This document shows positions 44,980-55,225 of a stretch of DNA of 64,000 bases, piece after piece (position 1 is the first letter of the stretch; each line of letters opens with the position of its first letter). Source of the DNA: Sphingomonas sp. ID1715 (GTDB lineage: Bacteria > Pseudomonadota > Alphaproteobacteria > Sphingomonadales > Sphingomonadaceae); assembly GCF_013044515.1 (NCBI RefSeq), contig NZ_JABEPR010000001.1, positions 62,001 through 126,000 on the forward strand. The letters are read 5' to 3'. The notes under the pieces are model-generated. The model did no database searches. It was not told the origin of the DNA and was given only the letters and a program-made list of their open reading frames with translations. A program made the translations under genes and the position numbers.

Positions 44980-45722
44980 TCCCGCTCAAGGTCAGCCCCG
45001 ATCAGGCGCCGGCAAACGGCGCGGGGGTTCTGCCGCGCCACGTTGCGATCATCATGGACGGCAATGGCCGCTGGGCGAAGGCTCGGAGGCTGCCGCGCGT
45101 GGCGGGACATCGCCGTGGAGTGCAGGCGGCACGCGAAGTGGTCCGCGCGGCGGGCGATCTCGGCCTCGAAGTGCTGACCCTCTATGCCTTTTCCTCGGAA
45201 AACTGGCGGCGTCCCGCCGAGGAAATCTCGGACCTGATGGGCCTGCTGCGGCGGTTCATCGTCGACGATATCGACGAACTGGCGGACGCTGGCGTAAGGC
45301 TGCGCGTGATCGGTGACTATCAGGCGTTCCAGCCTGACGTGGTGCGCCTGATCGACGGGGCGATCGCGCGCACGGCATCGAACGGTAAGACGACGCTGGT
45401 GATCGCGCTCAACTATGGCTCGCACAATGAGCTCGCGCGCGGCGCGCGGCTGCTCGCCGAACGGGTGCAGCGCGGCGAGATGGCGCCGAGCGAGATCACG
45501 GCCGAGACACTGTCGGAGGCGCTCTACACTGCCGATCTGCCGCCTGTAGACCTGCTGATCCGCACTTCGGGTGAGCGGCGACTGTCCAACTTCCTGCTGT
45601 GGCAGACGGCCTATGCCGAGCTGCTGTTCGTCGACACGCTCTGGCCGGACTTCGGCAAGGTGGAGCTGGCCGCGGCATTGCAGGATTTCGGCCGGCGGGA
45701 GCGCCGCTTCGGCGGACTATGA
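44976..45722 (+). CDS. uppS: undecaprenyl diphosphate synthase
   Basis: 248 residues, GTG start overlapping the frr stop. Catalytic Asp 28 lies in [19 protein letters not shown] and [15 protein letters not shown] are the other cis-prenyltransferase motifs. Makes the C55 lipid carrier. Overlaps cdsA by four bases. Confidence 0.96.
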   Translation: MIPLKVSPDQAPANGAGVLPRHVAIIMDGNGRWAKARRLPRVAGHRRGVQAAREVVRAAGDLGLEVLTLYAFSSENWRRPAEEISDLMGLLRRFIVDDIDELADAGVRLRVIGDYQAFQPDVVRLIDGAIARTASNGKTTLVIALNYGSHNELARGARLLAERVQRGEMAPSEITAETLSEALYTADLPPVDLLIRTSGERRLSNFLLWQTAYAELLFVDTLWPDFGKVELAAALQDFGRRERRFGGL

Positions 45723-46504
45723 GTTCGAAAGGCAGCGGCGGCTCCGACCTGGGCGTGCGCACCGTAAGCGGTGTGGCGATGATCCTGGTCGCGCTTGCTG
45801 CGCTGTGGTTCGGCGGGATCGCCTTCTGGGTGCTGACCTCGGTGGCGGCGATGCTGATGCTGGCCGAATGGGGCGATCTCGTCCAATCCGATCCCAAGCA
45901 TAAGCGGCTGGCACTGTTCGCGGCGTGCGTGCCGCTTGCGATCATGTCGCCGCTTGCCGCCGGCGTCGATTTCTTCGCCGTCGGGCTGATCGTGGGCGCT
46001 GCCTTTTTCGTGACGATCATCACGCGGAAGCCGCGGCTCGGTTTCGGCGTCGCCTATGTGGCTTTTCCGGCGCTCGCGCTGCTGTTCCTGCGCGGACAGG
46101 AGAATGGCCTGCTGCTCGCTCTGTGGACGCTCGCAACCGTCTGGGTGACCGACATCGGCGCTTATGCGGCCGGGCGGAGCATCGGCGGCCCGAAGCTGGC
46201 ACCGAGCGTCAGCCCGAACAAGACCTGGGCGGGACTGATCGGCGGGGTCGCGGCGGCACTGGTGTTCGGCCTGCTGCTGTGGCGCTTCGCCGGGCTGCGG
46301 CTGCAGCTTGCCTTTGCCAGCCCGATCCTCGCCGTGATCGCACAGATCGGCGATCTCTATGAAAGCTGGCTGAAGCGGCAGGCTGGCGTGAAGGACAGCG
46401 GCACGCTGCTGCCCGGCCATGGCGGCCTGCTCGACCGGCTGGACGGGTTAGTGCCGGTGGCGCCCGCCGCGGCGGGCCTGATCCTGCTGGACAAGTTACT
46501 GTGA
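45719..46504 (+). CDS. cdsA: phosphatidate cytidylyltransferase
   Basis: 261 residues with about 7 membrane helices; signature SWLKRQAGVKDSGTLLPGHG followed by GLLDRLD. Makes CDP-diacylglycerol, feeding PssA upstream of this cluster. Start ATG lies inside the uppS stop. Confidence 0.95.
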   Translation: MSSKGSGGSDLGVRTVSGVAMILVALAALWFGGIAFWVLTSVAAMLMLAEWGDLVQSDPKHKRLALFAACVPLAIMSPLAAGVDFFAVGLIVGAAFFVTIITRKPRLGFGVAYVAFPALALLFLRGQENGLLLALWTLATVWVTDIGAYAAGRSIGGPKLAPSVSPNKTWAGLIGGVAAALVFGLLLWRFAGLRLQLAFASPILAVIAQIGDLYESWLKRQAGVKDSGTLLPGHGGLLDRLDGLVPVAPAAAGLILLDKLL

Positions 46505-47661
46505 CGCGCAGCGTCTCGATTCTCGGCGCGACCGGCTCGGTCGGCAGTTCGACCCTCGACCTGATCGAGCGCGCGCCGGATCAGTATCGGCTCGTCGCCG
46601 TCACCGCGAACTCGGACGTACGTAAGCTGGCGGCAATCGCCCGGCGAACGGGTGCCGAACTGGCGGTGATCGCCGACGAGCGGCGCCTGCCGGAGTTGCG
46701 CGACGCGCTCGCCGGCACGCAAACCCGCGCTGCCGGGGGCGAGACTGCAGTGATCGAAGCGGCGAGAGCTGGCGCCGATTGGACGATGGCGGCGATCGTT
46801 GGCTGTGCCGGGCTCCAGCCGGTGATGGCGGCGGTCGAGCAGGGCGGCACCGTCGTGCTCGCCAACAAGGAGCCGCTGGTATCCGCGGGCGACCTGATCC
46901 TCGACGCGGCGCGGGGGACCGGCGCCACGATCCTCCCGGCCGACTCCGAGCATAATGCGATCTTCCAATGCTTCGACTTCGCCCGGCCGGAACGGGTGCG
47001 GCGCGTGATCCTGACGGCGAGCGGCGGGCCTTTCCGTGACTTGAGCTTGGCCGAAATGGCGAACGTCACCGTCGAGCAGGCGGTCGCCCACCCGGTCTGG
47101 TCGATGGGCGCGAAGATCTCGATCGATTCAGCCACGCTGATGAACAAGGGGCTCGAGCTGATCGAGGCCGCGCGCCTCTTCCCGGTGCCGGCCGAGCGGA
47201 TCGAGATCATCCTGCACCGGCAGTCCGTCATTCACTCGTTGGTCGAATATGTCGACGGATCGATGCTGGCGCAGCTCGGCTCGCCGGACATGCGGACGCC
47301 CATCGCGCACACGCTGGCCTGGCCGGACCGGATGGAAACCCCGGTGGCGCCGCTCGATCTGGCGGCAATCGGCCGGTTGGACTTTGCCGCGCCAGATTCC
47401 GAGCGTTTTCCGGCTCTCCGTCTTGCCCGGGAAGCGCTGGAGGCGGGTGGGGCGCGGCCCGCCGTCCTCAATGCCGCCAATGAAGTGGCGGTCGCCGCAT
47501 TTCTGGATCGGCGCATCGCGTTCCTCCAAATCGCCGCAATTGTGGAAGAGACGATGGAGCGCTATGACCCGGCGGCGCCTCGACGGATCGAAGACGTGAT
47601 CGCGATCGATCGAGAGGCCCGCTCCCACGCCGCCGAGGCGATGAAGGTGTTCGTCGATTGA
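46501..47661 (+). CDS. dxr: 1-deoxy-D-xylulose 5-phosphate reductoisomerase
   Basis: 386 residues, GTG overlapping the cdsA stop. NADPH fold ILGATGSVGSSTLDLIERA, LANKEPLVSAG, the metal triad around LPADSEHNAIFQ and MNKGLELIEA. Second step of the MEP isoprenoid pathway, with ispDF also in this window. Confidence 0.97.
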   Translation: MTRSVSILGATGSVGSSTLDLIERAPDQYRLVAVTANSDVRKLAAIARRTGAELAVIADERRLPELRDALAGTQTRAAGGETAVIEAARAGADWTMAAIVGCAGLQPVMAAVEQGGTVVLANKEPLVSAGDLILDAARGTGATILPADSEHNAIFQCFDFARPERVRRVILTASGGPFRDLSLAEMANVTVEQAVAHPVWSMGAKISIDSATLMNKGLELIEAARLFPVPAERIEIILHRQSVIHSLVEYVDGSMLAQLGSPDMRTPIAHTLAWPDRMETPVAPLDLAAIGRLDFAAPDSERFPALRLAREALEAGGARPAVLNAANEVAVAAFLDRRIAFLQIAAIVEETMERYDPAAPRRIEDVIAIDREARSHAAEAMKVFVD

Positions 47662-48791
47662 GCCACGCTCCCGGTCTGCTTCTCACCGTCCTGGCCTTTC
47701 TTGCGGTGATCGGACCCCTCGTGTTCGTGCACGAGCTCGGCCATTATCTCGTCGGCCGCTGGTTCGGCGTGAAGGCGGAGGCATTCTCGATCGGCTTCGG
47801 CCGCGAGATGTTCGGCTTTACCGACCGGCTCGGCACGCGCTGGAAGTTCGGCTGGCTGCCGCTGGGCGGCTATGTGCGCTTTGCGGGCGACATGAACCCG
47901 GCCAGCCAGCCCGACCCGAAATGGATGATGCTGCCGGCCGAAGAGCGCAACCGGACCTTTTATGCCAAGCCGGTATGGCAGCGCGCGCTGATCGTCGCGG
48001 CGGGTCCGATCACCAATTTCCTGCTGGCGATCCTGATCCTGGCCGCGTTCGCAATGGCGATCGGCGTCAATCGCACCCCGCCGGTCGCGGGCGCAGTCCA
48101 GCCCGGCAGTGCCGCAGCTGCGGCGGGCATGCTCGCCGGCGATAGAGTGGTTTCGGTCAACGGACGCCGGATGAGCGACTTTGGCGACTTCGCCGAATAT
48201 GTGATCGCCCGTCCCAACCAGTTGCTTAACGTGGAGGTTCTGCGCGGCGAGCGTGAGCTGACCCTCTCCGTCACCCCAAAGACGCAGTATCGCGTGGACC
48301 GCTTCGGCAACAAATATCCGTTTGGCCGGCTCGGCGTGGCGTCGCCCCGGCCGGTGATCGAGCGCGTCGGCCTGCTGGAAGCACCCGGCGTCGCCGTCGA
48401 ACAGACGATCGGCATCGTGCGGATGATGATCGACGGCCTTGGGCAGATCGTCACCGGCATGCGCAGCGCCAAGGAACTGGGCGGACCGCTGCGCATCGCG
48501 CAATTCTCAGGGGAGGCCGCGAGCGCGGGGGCGATCAGCTTCGCTTATCTCGTGGCGCTCATCTCGATTAATCTCGGATTCATCAACCTGTTGCCAGTTC
48601 CGATGCTGGATGGCGGCCATCTGCTTTTCTACGGACTGGAGGCGGTGCGGCGGAAGCCGGTCGACCCGCAGGTCCAGGAATGGGCGTTCCGGTCCGGGCT
48701 GTTGCTGCTGTTGGGATTGATGCTGTTCGTGACGTTCAACGACCTGTCCGCCTTCGGCCTTCTGCGCGGGCTTAGCGGCTTGATCGGCTAG
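47658..48791 (+). CDS. rseP: RIP zinc metalloprotease RseP
   Basis: 377 residues from a TTG overlapping the dxr TGA (TTGA). HELGH at 25-29, the PDZ domain (VAGAVQPGSAAAAAGMLAGD) and NLLPVPMLDGGH near the end form the site-2-protease active site. Intramembrane cleavage of anti-sigma factors. The cut-short TTG start suggests coupling to dxr translation. Confidence 0.95.
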   Translation: MSHAPGLLLTVLAFLAVIGPLVFVHELGHYLVGRWFGVKAEAFSIGFGREMFGFTDRLGTRWKFGWLPLGGYVRFAGDMNPASQPDPKWMMLPAEERNRTFYAKPVWQRALIVAAGPITNFLLAILILAAFAMAIGVNRTPPVAGAVQPGSAAAAAGMLAGDRVVSVNGRRMSDFGDFAEYVIARPNQLLNVEVLRGERELTLSVTPKTQYRVDRFGNKYPFGRLGVASPRPVIERVGLLEAPGVAVEQTIGIVRMMIDGLGQIVTGMRSAKELGGPLRIAQFSGEAASAGAISFAYLVALISINLGFINLLPVPMLDGGHLLFYGLEAVRRKPVDPQVQEWAFRSGLLLLLGLMLFVTFNDLSAFGLLRGLSGLIG

Positions 48792-48861
48792 GCGGGTTCG
48801 GGCAGGGCGCGAGCGACTTTTTCTTTGCACAATCCAGCATGATTTTCGGGGTGGGTATCGG

Positions 48862-51591
48862 GTGACGGCCTCAGTGAAGCAGAATAATCGCATGCGGCCG
48901 CTCTCCGCCTTGCTGGCGGGCACGATGCTGACCGGGCTGTCCGCGCCGCTCGCCGCCCAATCCACGGGCGCGCCTGCCCCTGCGCAGCCGGCACCCGAAG
49001 CGCAGCCAGCGTCGGTCGCCGCGCCGGCCGAAACCATCACCCAGATCAACGTCGTCGGCTCGCAGCGCATCGAGCCGGATACGGTGCGTTCCTACATCAA
49101 GCCGCGGCCGGGCGATCCGTATACGGCCGAAGTCGGCGACCAGATCATCAAGGACCTGTTCGCGACCGAGCTGTTTGCGGACGTGACGGTGCGCCAGGCC
49201 GGTGGCGTGGTGACGATCGAGGTGAAGGAAAACCCGGTCATCAACCGCATCATCTTCGAGGGCAACAAGCGGCTGAAGGAGGACAAGATCCTCAAGGAGA
49301 TCCGGCTCGCGCCGCGCCAGATCTTCACCCGATCGAAAGTGCGTGCCGACGTTGCCCGGATCATCGAGCTTTATCGCCGCCAAGGCCGTTACGCGGCGAC
49401 CGTCGATCCGCAGATGGTCATGCTCGACCAGAACCGCGTCGACATCGTCTATGCGATCGTCGAGGGCGCCAAGTCGCGCGTCCAGCAGATCAACATCATC
49501 GGCAACGAGAAGTTCAAGGACGATCGGCTGCGCGGCGAGATGGCGACCAAGCAGTCGCGGCTGACCAGCTTTTTCAGCTCGAACACCAGCTTCGATCCAG
49601 ACCGGCTTGCCTATGACCAGCAAAAGCTGCGGCAGTTCTACCTGACCGAGGGCTATGCCGATTTCCGCGTCGTCTCCGCCATCGCCGAACTGACCCCCGA
49701 CAAGCGCGACTTCATCATCACCTATGTCGTCGAAGAGGGCGAGCGCTACAAATATGGCGACGTGAAGGTCGAGAGCGACCTGCGCGACTTCAAGCCGGAT
49801 TTCGCCAAGACCATCCTGCCGATGAAGAAGGGCGACTGGTATAACGCCAAGCAGGTCGAGGACACGGTCAACGGCCTGAACGAGACGGCCGGTCTGCTCG
49901 GCTATGCCTTTGCCGAATCCGACCCGCAGTTCGAGCGCGACGCCGAGAAGAAGGAGATGAACCTCACCTTCCGCATCGCCGAGACGCCGCGCGTCTATGT
50001 CGAGCGGATCAACATCAACGGCAACACGATCACCCAGGACAAGGTCGTGCGGCGCGAGTTCCGCCTGCAGGAAGGCGATCCGTTCAACAGCTTCCAGGTG
50101 AAGCGTTCGAAGGACCGCATCCAGTCGCTCGGCTATTTCCAGGAAAAGTTCGAGATCGACCAGAAGCCGGGATCGACCCCGGACCGCGTCGTGCTCGAAG
50201 CCAATCTCGAGGAAAAGCCGACCGGATCGCTTTCCTTGTCCGCCGGTTTCTCGAGCCTCGAGCGCTTCATCGTCAACGCGTCGATCGAGCAGAACAATTT
50301 CCGCGGACTGGGCCAGACGCTGTCGGCGTCGGTCAACTATTCTTCCTATTCCAAGTCGATCGAGCTGGGCTTTGCCGAGCCTTATCTGTTCGACCGGAAC
50401 ATTGCGTTGGGCGGTAACATCTTCCGTCGCGATTACAGTTCGTTCAACTTCGTCAACGGCAACGACCGGAACACCACCTACAGCCAGGTTTCGACCGGCT
50501 TCCAGCTGCGGCTCGGCATTCCGATCACCGAGTTCATGCAGCTGCAGACGCGGTACAGCCTCTCGGTGGACGATGTCGGCCTGGGAGCGCAATATTTCAC
50601 GAACGGCGTCTGCGATCCGCTGATCGCCGGCCGCTTCCTGTGCGACGCGATCGGCACGCGGACGACGTCTTCGATCGGCTATTCGCTCGTTCACAGCACG
50701 CTTGACAACGGCATCCGCCCGACACGCGGCAATCGCCTGGTGCTCAACCAGGATTTCGCCGGCCTGGGCGGCAGCGTGAAGTATCTTCGCACGCGTCTCA
50801 ATGCCGACAAATACGTCAATCTTGGCCAGGGCTTCGTCGTCAATTTCTCGGCCGAGGGCGGCTATATCCACTCGTTCGAGGGCAAGCGCCTTGATGCCTC
50901 CGGCAACGAAGTCGACCCGGTCCGCCTGATCGACCGCTTCTACCTCGGCCAGCCCCAATTCCGCGGCTTCGACATTCGCGGCGTCGGCCCGCGCGTGCAG
51001 CGCCAGGCCTATGCGACGGACGCCACAGGCGCCTATATCCCGATCAAGGACGCGAACGGCAACATCACCGGCTATCAGGTGAATACCGAGCGCAAGCAGC
51101 TGCTCGCCGACGACGCGATCGGCGGCCGCGCCTATTATCTCGGCCATATCGAGATGCAGATCCCGCTCGGCTCCGGCGCGAGGGAGCTGGGCTTGCGTCC
51201 ATCGGTGTTCATGGACGTTGGCGCGGTGTTCGGCGTCAAGCGTCCGACGCTGATCAATCTCCCGCCGAACAGCCCTGGCCTGATCCGCGACATTCTGGAC
51301 ACGCAGGGCCGGGCGCAGTGTTTGACGCCGGGGCAGAACGGCGCGGCCGGTACACTGAGCGTCCGCCCCTCCACCGGGTGCCCGACCGGCACGACCAATT
51401 ATACTCAGACCCTACCGGCATTCCGGGAAGTGTTTCTCGGCGATACGCCGAAGCCGCGCCTGTCGGTCGGGTTCGGCGTGAACTGGAACTCGCCCTTCGG
51501 TCCTTTCCGCATCGACGTCGCCAAGGCTCTGATCACCCAGAAGGGTGACGATCCGCAGCTCATCACCTTCAACGTAGGAACGCAATTCTGA
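48862..51591 (+). CDS. bamA: outer-membrane protein assembly factor BamA
   Basis: 909 residues, longer than the about 800 usual. Signal peptide (about 11-34, ending PLAAQ), five POTRA repeats (for instance INVVGSQRIEPDTVRSYIKP, INIIGNEKFKDDRLRGEMA and ININGNTITQDKVVRREF) and an Omp85 barrel ending in phenylalanine. Extra loops contain a Cys pair (NGVCDPLIAGRFLCDAIG) and a second pair (QCLTPG and STGCPTG), likely disulfide-bonded outside. GTG 48862 start; ATG 48892 is possible. Its stop overlaps skp by one base. Confidence 0.96.
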   Translation: MTASVKQNNRMRPLSALLAGTMLTGLSAPLAAQSTGAPAPAQPAPEAQPASVAAPAETITQINVVGSQRIEPDTVRSYIKPRPGDPYTAEVGDQIIKDLFATELFADVTVRQAGGVVTIEVKENPVINRIIFEGNKRLKEDKILKEIRLAPRQIFTRSKVRADVARIIELYRRQGRYAATVDPQMVMLDQNRVDIVYAIVEGAKSRVQQINIIGNEKFKDDRLRGEMATKQSRLTSFFSSNTSFDPDRLAYDQQKLRQFYLTEGYADFRVVSAIAELTPDKRDFIITYVVEEGERYKYGDVKVESDLRDFKPDFAKTILPMKKGDWYNAKQVEDTVNGLNETAGLLGYAFAESDPQFERDAEKKEMNLTFRIAETPRVYVERININGNTITQDKVVRREFRLQEGDPFNSFQVKRSKDRIQSLGYFQEKFEIDQKPGSTPDRVVLEANLEEKPTGSLSLSAGFSSLERFIVNASIEQNNFRGLGQTLSASVNYSSYSKSIELGFAEPYLFDRNIALGGNIFRRDYSSFNFVNGNDRNTTYSQVSTGFQLRLGIPITEFMQLQTRYSLSVDDVGLGAQYFTNGVCDPLIAGRFLCDAIGTRTTSSIGYSLVHSTLDNGIRPTRGNRLVLNQDFAGLGGSVKYLRTRLNADKYVNLGQGFVVNFSAEGGYIHSFEGKRLDASGNEVDPVRLIDRFYLGQPQFRGFDIRGVGPRVQRQAYATDATGAYIPIKDANGNITGYQVNTERKQLLADDAIGGRAYYLGHIEMQIPLGSGARELGLRPSVFMDVGAVFGVKRPTLINLPPNSPGLIRDILDTQGRAQCLTPGQNGAAGTLSVRPSTGCPTGTTNYTQTLPAFREVFLGDTPKPRLSVGFGVNWNSPFGPFRIDVAKALITQKGDDPQLITFNVGTQF

Positions 51592-52181
51592 TGAACATGA
51601 TCCTGAAGTCGGCCACGGCCGCCCTCGTCGTCCTCGCCCCGGCTGCCGCCAGCGCCCAGCGGCTCAGCCCCGCGGCGATCGCCGTCGTCGACACCGACCG
51701 CATTCTGCGCGAATGCACCGCCTGCAAGACGGCGCAGACGCAGCTGCAGACGCAGGTGCAAGCTCTGCAGACCCGCCAACAGCAGCTCGCCGCGCCGCTG
51801 CAGACCGAAGCTCAGGCGATCCAGACCGCCGTGACCGCGCTGCAGGGCAAGCAGCCCGACGCCGCGCTGCAGACCCGCATCCAGTCGCTGCAGACCCGCC
51901 AGAACACCGCCAACCAGGAACTGGGCCGGCAGGAGCAGACGATCCGTTCCACCCAAGCGCATGTGGTCCAGCAGATCAACCAACGGCTGGGACCGATCAT
52001 CAACGCCCAGTTGGCGGCGACCGGCGCGTCGATCATCGTCGATCGCGGCGCTGCGCTGGCGGTCGCGCCCAACATCGACATCACCAACACGGTGCTGGCG
52101 GCGCTCAACCAGCAGCTGCCGAGCGTCAGCGTGACGCCGCTGCCGCAGCAGGCCCAGCCGGCACAGCCGCAGAGCCGCTAG
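51591..52181 (+). CDS. OmpH/Skp-family periplasmic chaperone
   Basis: 196 residues with signal peptide ending ASAQ and [18 protein letters not shown], the start of the OmpH fold. A Gln-rich coiled coil follows, with [20 protein letters not shown]-like LQTR heptads to about 125, then a strand-helix end and a Pro/Gln tail. Two close Cys residues (CTAC) are unusual for the family. It follows bamA by one overlapping base and precedes fabZ with no lpxD between. Confidence 0.9.
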   Translation: MNMILKSATAALVVLAPAAASAQRLSPAAIAVVDTDRILRECTACKTAQTQLQTQVQALQTRQQQLAAPLQTEAQAIQTAVTALQGKQPDAALQTRIQSLQTRQNTANQELGRQEQTIRSTQAHVVQQINQRLGPIINAQLAATGASIIVDRGAALAVAPNIDITNTVLAALNQQLPSVSVTPLPQQAQPAQPQSR

Positions 52182-52182
52182 C

Positions 52183-52656
52183 ATGAGCGCGGGCGAGGGG
52201 AGTTCAAAGGGGCCTCTGGACATTACCAGGGTCTTGGCTGCGCTCCCCCACCGCTTCCCGATGCTGCTGGTCGACCGGGTCGAGGAACTCATGCCGGACC
52301 AGCGCATCGCGGCCATCAAGGCGGTGACGTTCAACGAAGGCTTTTTTCAGGGGCACTTTCCCGGCCGGCCGATCATGCCGGGCGTGCTGATCGTCGAGGC
52401 ACTCGCCCAGGCGGCCGGCGTGCTGGCGGTCGAGTCGCTGGGCCTGAGCGGCACCGGCAAGCTCGTCTATTTCATGGCGATCGAAGACGCGAAGTTCCGC
52501 AAGCCGGTCGAACCGGGCGTGCTGCTGCGACTGGAGGTCGAGTTCGTCCAGAAGCGCTCGAAGGTGTGCAAATTCGCCGGCCGCGCCACGATCGACGGCC
52601 AGGTCGCGGCGGAAGCGAACTTCACGGCGATGATCGCGGACCCGCCCTCCGCCTGA
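52183..52656 (+). CDS. fabZ: (3R)-hydroxyacyl-ACP dehydratase FabZ
   Basis: 157 residues. [32 protein letters not shown] (catalytic His and Glu) are the FabZ hot-dog motifs. In most proteobacteria fabZ sits between lpxD and lpxA; here both neighbours are missing (skp before, rpmE after). Confidence 0.97.
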   Translation: MSAGEGSSKGPLDITRVLAALPHRFPMLLVDRVEELMPDQRIAAIKAVTFNEGFFQGHFPGRPIMPGVLIVEALAQAAGVLAVESLGLSGTGKLVYFMAIEDAKFRKPVEPGVLLRLEVEFVQKRSKVCKFAGRATIDGQVAAEANFTAMIADPPSA

Positions 52657-52739
52657 GGTTGTAACAACCGGCGCGGTCTGCTAGCGGCGCGCCTTCCTTT
52701 TCAGAGGCCGGTCGGAACCGGCCGCTCCGGAGACGTACG

Positions 52740-52970
52740 ATGAAGAAGGGCGTTCACCCCGATTACCACATGATCACCGTCCAGATGACGGACGGCACGA
52801 CCTACCAGACCCGCTCGACCTGGGGCAAGGAAGGCGACACGCTGGCGCTCGAGATCGATCCGCTGGCGCATCCGGCCTGGACCGGCGGCACCGGCCGTCT
52901 GCTCGATCAGGGTGGTCAGGTCGCCCGCTTCAACAAGCGCTTCGGCGGCCTCACGCTCGGCAAGAAGTAA
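52740..52970 (+). CDS. rpmE: 50S ribosomal protein L31
   Basis: 76 residues, [20 protein letters not shown] with CGGAG 7 bases upstream. It has no cysteines, so it is the zinc-free type normal for alphaproteobacteria. Followed by a palindrome that probably ends transcription. Confidence 0.95.
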   Translation: MKKGVHPDYHMITVQMTDGTTYQTRSTWGKEGDTLALEIDPLAHPAWTGGTGRLLDQGGQVARFNKRFGGLTLGKK

Positions 52971-52974
52971 GGTA

Positions 52975-53031
52975 TTCCCCGGCGCAGGCCGGGGTCCACC
53001 GACTTTCTGGGCCCCGGCCTTCGCCGGGGAC
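52975..53031. repeat. CCCCGG-type palindromic repeat after rpmE
   Basis: Two inverted units, TTCCCCGGC-GCAG-GCCGGGG (52975-52994) and CCCCGGCC-TTC-GCCGGGG (53012-53030), between the convergent rpmE and the minus-strand gene ending at 53036. It likely serves both as a terminator. Confidence 0.78.
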
Positions 53032-53035
53032 CGGA

Positions 53036-53527
53036 TCACCGCATGAAATCGGCCGGGTTCGGCGTCGGGCGATTGCAGGCGAACTGATAGCCGCGCTCGC
53101 AATCGCGGACCTGCATGCGCCAGACATACATCGCATCGGCATAGGCCCGTTGCTGCCGATCATATTGCGCGGCATTGGCCGCTATGCTGGCGTCGCGGGC
53201 GCGCATGGCGCTCAACCAGGACGACATGTCGCTGGCATATTGAGCCTGCAGATCGGCCTGGATGGCGGCGGCGTTCACCGAACTGCCTGACGTGATATTC
53301 GCGGTCGAGTTGGCGCGGGCGACATCGTCGCGCGTCTGCGCATTGATCGCTTCGGTGCGCACTTGGGGCTTGTCATAGCCGCGGTCGTTCGGCAGTGGCG
53401 CGCGGGGCGTGCCAGGATCATCCTTCGATCCCGGCTGGGTCGGCGGTGTGGTTGCAGCGGCGTTTTGGGCGATCGCGGGCGCGGCGAGCGCGAGCAGGGC
53501 CGCGCCGGCAACAAGGCGCTTCAGCAT
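53036..53527 (-). CDS. exported protein of unknown function
   Basis: 163 residues from the ATG at 53527, which has GGGAGAG upstream. Signal peptide (MLKRLVAGAALLALAAPAIAQ), a Pro/Asp-rich linker (PPTQPGSKDDPGTPRAPLPN), then helices with AMRARDASIAANAAQYDRQQ and a C-terminal VRDCERGYQFACNRP with two Cys, probably a disulfide. No family recognised; periplasmic. Confidence 0.78.
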   Translation of the reverse strand: MLKRLVAGAALLALAAPAIAQNAAATTPPTQPGSKDDPGTPRAPLPNDRGYDKPQVRTEAINAQTRDDVARANSTANITSGSSVNAAAIQADLQAQYASDMSSWLSAMRARDASIAANAAQYDRQQRAYADAMYVWRMQVRDCERGYQFACNRPTPNPADFMR

Positions 53528-53591
53528 TCCATCTCTCCCTCTTGGACGAACACTGGCCGATTGAACGGCCTTGGTGCCGGAACCGTTCCAA

Positions 53592-54224
53592 TCAGGCGGG
53601 ATGGAAGGCGCCATCTTCTCCGAGCAGGTGCAGCACGCCGTCGGCGATCGCGAAATAGGCGCCGTGCAGCTTCAGCGTTCCGGCCTGCTCCCGCTCGCGC
53701 ACGAACGGGAAACTGCGGAGATTGTCGATGCTGACCTTGACAGCCTCCAGCTCCATCGCGCGGCCGACTTCCGGTCCTTCGCCGTGACTATGAACGACAC
53801 GGTCGCGCGCTGCATCAAGCAGGCTCATCCAGCCGGCGATGAAGCCGCCTTCCCCCGGTGCCGCTTCCTCGAAGCGCCGCGTCAGCGCTGCATTGACGCC
53901 GCCGCACGCACCATGGCCCATGACCACGATTTCGGCCACTTCAAGTTGGGTGACGGCGAACTCGAGCGCTGCCGACACGCCGTGCCGGCCGCCACCGGTC
54001 TCGAACGGCGGCACCATGGCGGCAACGTTGCGCACGACGAACATCTCGCCCGGCGAGGTGTCGAAGATCTGGCTGGGGTCCACGCGGCTGTCGGAACAGG
54101 CGATCACCATCACCTTGGGCGTTTGCCCGTCCTTCAGTTCGGCCCAGCGCTCGCGCTGCTGGCGCCAGCCGGTGTCGCGGAAGCGGTTATAGCCGGCGAT
54201 GAGTGCGTCCAGGGGCTGCGTCAT
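53592..54224 (-). CDS. beta-class carbonic anhydrase
   Basis: 210 residues. Zinc ligands C43-x-D45-x-R47 (ACSDSR) and H104-x2-C107 (GHGACGG). Interconverts CO2 and bicarbonate, supplying AccABCD and other carboxylases. Divergent from lipA. Confidence 0.95.
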   Translation of the reverse strand: MTQPLDALIAGYNRFRDTGWRQQRERWAELKDGQTPKVMVIACSDSRVDPSQIFDTSPGEMFVVRNVAAMVPPFETGGGRHGVSAALEFAVTQLEVAEIVVMGHGACGGVNAALTRRFEEAAPGEGGFIAGWMSLLDAARDRVVHSHGEGPEVGRAMELEAVKVSIDNLRSFPFVREREQAGTLKLHGAYFAIADGVLHLLGEDGAFHPA

Positions 54225-54292
54225 GGCGTCGGCCGTTAGGGCAAGGAGGGAAGGGGTGGCAAGCCGGGGCCGGGCTCGCTATCTGCGAGCGC

Positions 54293-55225
54293 ATGAGCGA
54301 AGCCGATCCGATCCCGAACCTCACCGAGGGAAGACCAGCGCGCATCCGCAAGCCCGACTGGATCCGGGTCAAGGCGCCGACCAGCACCGGTTTCGCCGAG
54401 ACGCGGCAGCTGATGCGCCGGCTCAATCTTGCGACCGTGTGCGAAGAGGCCGCTTGCCCGAACATCGGCGAGTGCTGGACCAAGAAGCACGCGACGGTGA
54501 TGATCCTGGGCGACACCTGCACCCGCGCCTGTGCCTTCTGCAACGTCAAGACCGGCATGCCGCGCGCGGTCGACGCAAAGGAGCCGCAGCATGTTGCCGA
54601 TGCGGCGGCCGAGCTGGGGCTGGAGCATATCGTCGTGACCTCGGTCGACCGCGACGACCTGCCGGATGGCGGCGCGTCGCAATTCGTGAAGGTGATCGAG
54701 GCGCTGCGCCGAACCACGCCATCCACCACCATCGAGATCCTCACGCCCGATTTCAGGAACAAGCACGAAACCGCTGTGGAAGCGATCGTTTCCGCGCGGC
54801 CCGACGTCTATAACCACAATCTGGAGACGGTGCCGCGCCTCTACCCGACGATCCGGCCAGGCGCGCGCTATTATGCATCGCTGCGGCTGCTGGAGGGCGT
54901 GAAGAAGCTCGACCCGTCGATCTTCACTAAATCGGGCATCATGCTCGGCCTAGGCGAGCAGCGGCTCGAAGTGCATCAGGTGATGGACGACATGCGCTCG
55001 GCCGACGTCGATTTCCTCACCATGGGTCAATATCTGCAGCCGACGCCGCGTCACGCGAAAGTGGAGGAGTTCGTCACCCCCAAGGCGTTCGACGCCTATG
55101 CGGCCATCGCACGTGCCAAGGGCTTCCTGCTCGTCGCTTCCTCGCCGCTAACCCGGTCGAGCTATCACGCCGGCGACGACTTCGCGAAGATGAAGGCGAA
55201 CCGGGAGGCAAGGCTGGCGCGCTGA
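54293..55225 (+). CDS. lipA: lipoyl synthase
   Basis: 310 residues. Auxiliary cluster Cys C50, C55, C61 ([12 protein letters not shown]) and radical-SAM Cys C76, C80, C83 (CTRACAFC). Inserts sulfur into octanoyl groups. ATG 54293 chosen; a weak ribosome site only. Its stop overlaps the Coq10-like gene by one base, a conserved alphaproteobacterial pair. Confidence 0.96.
   Translation: MSEADPIPNLTEGRPARIRKPDWIRVKAPTSTGFAETRQLMRRLNLATVCEEAACPNIGECWTKKHATVMILGDTCTRACAFCNVKTGMPRAVDAKEPQHVADAAAELGLEHIVVTSVDRDDLPDGGASQFVKVIEALRRTTPSTTIEILTPDFRNKHETAVEAIVSARPDVYNHNLETVPRLYPTIRPGARYYASLRLLEGVKKLDPSIFTKSGIMLGLGEQRLEVHQVMDDMRSADVDFLTMGQYLQPTPRHAKVEEFVTPKAFDAYAAIARAKGFLLVASSPLTRSSYHAGDDFAKMKANREARLAR

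Noticed and set aside
48871-51147. 758-codon open frame opposite bamA
   Set aside because: Hydrophobic-looking but repeats codon-complement bias of bamA (Leu/Asp/Val/Ile-rich); no start signals or motifs.
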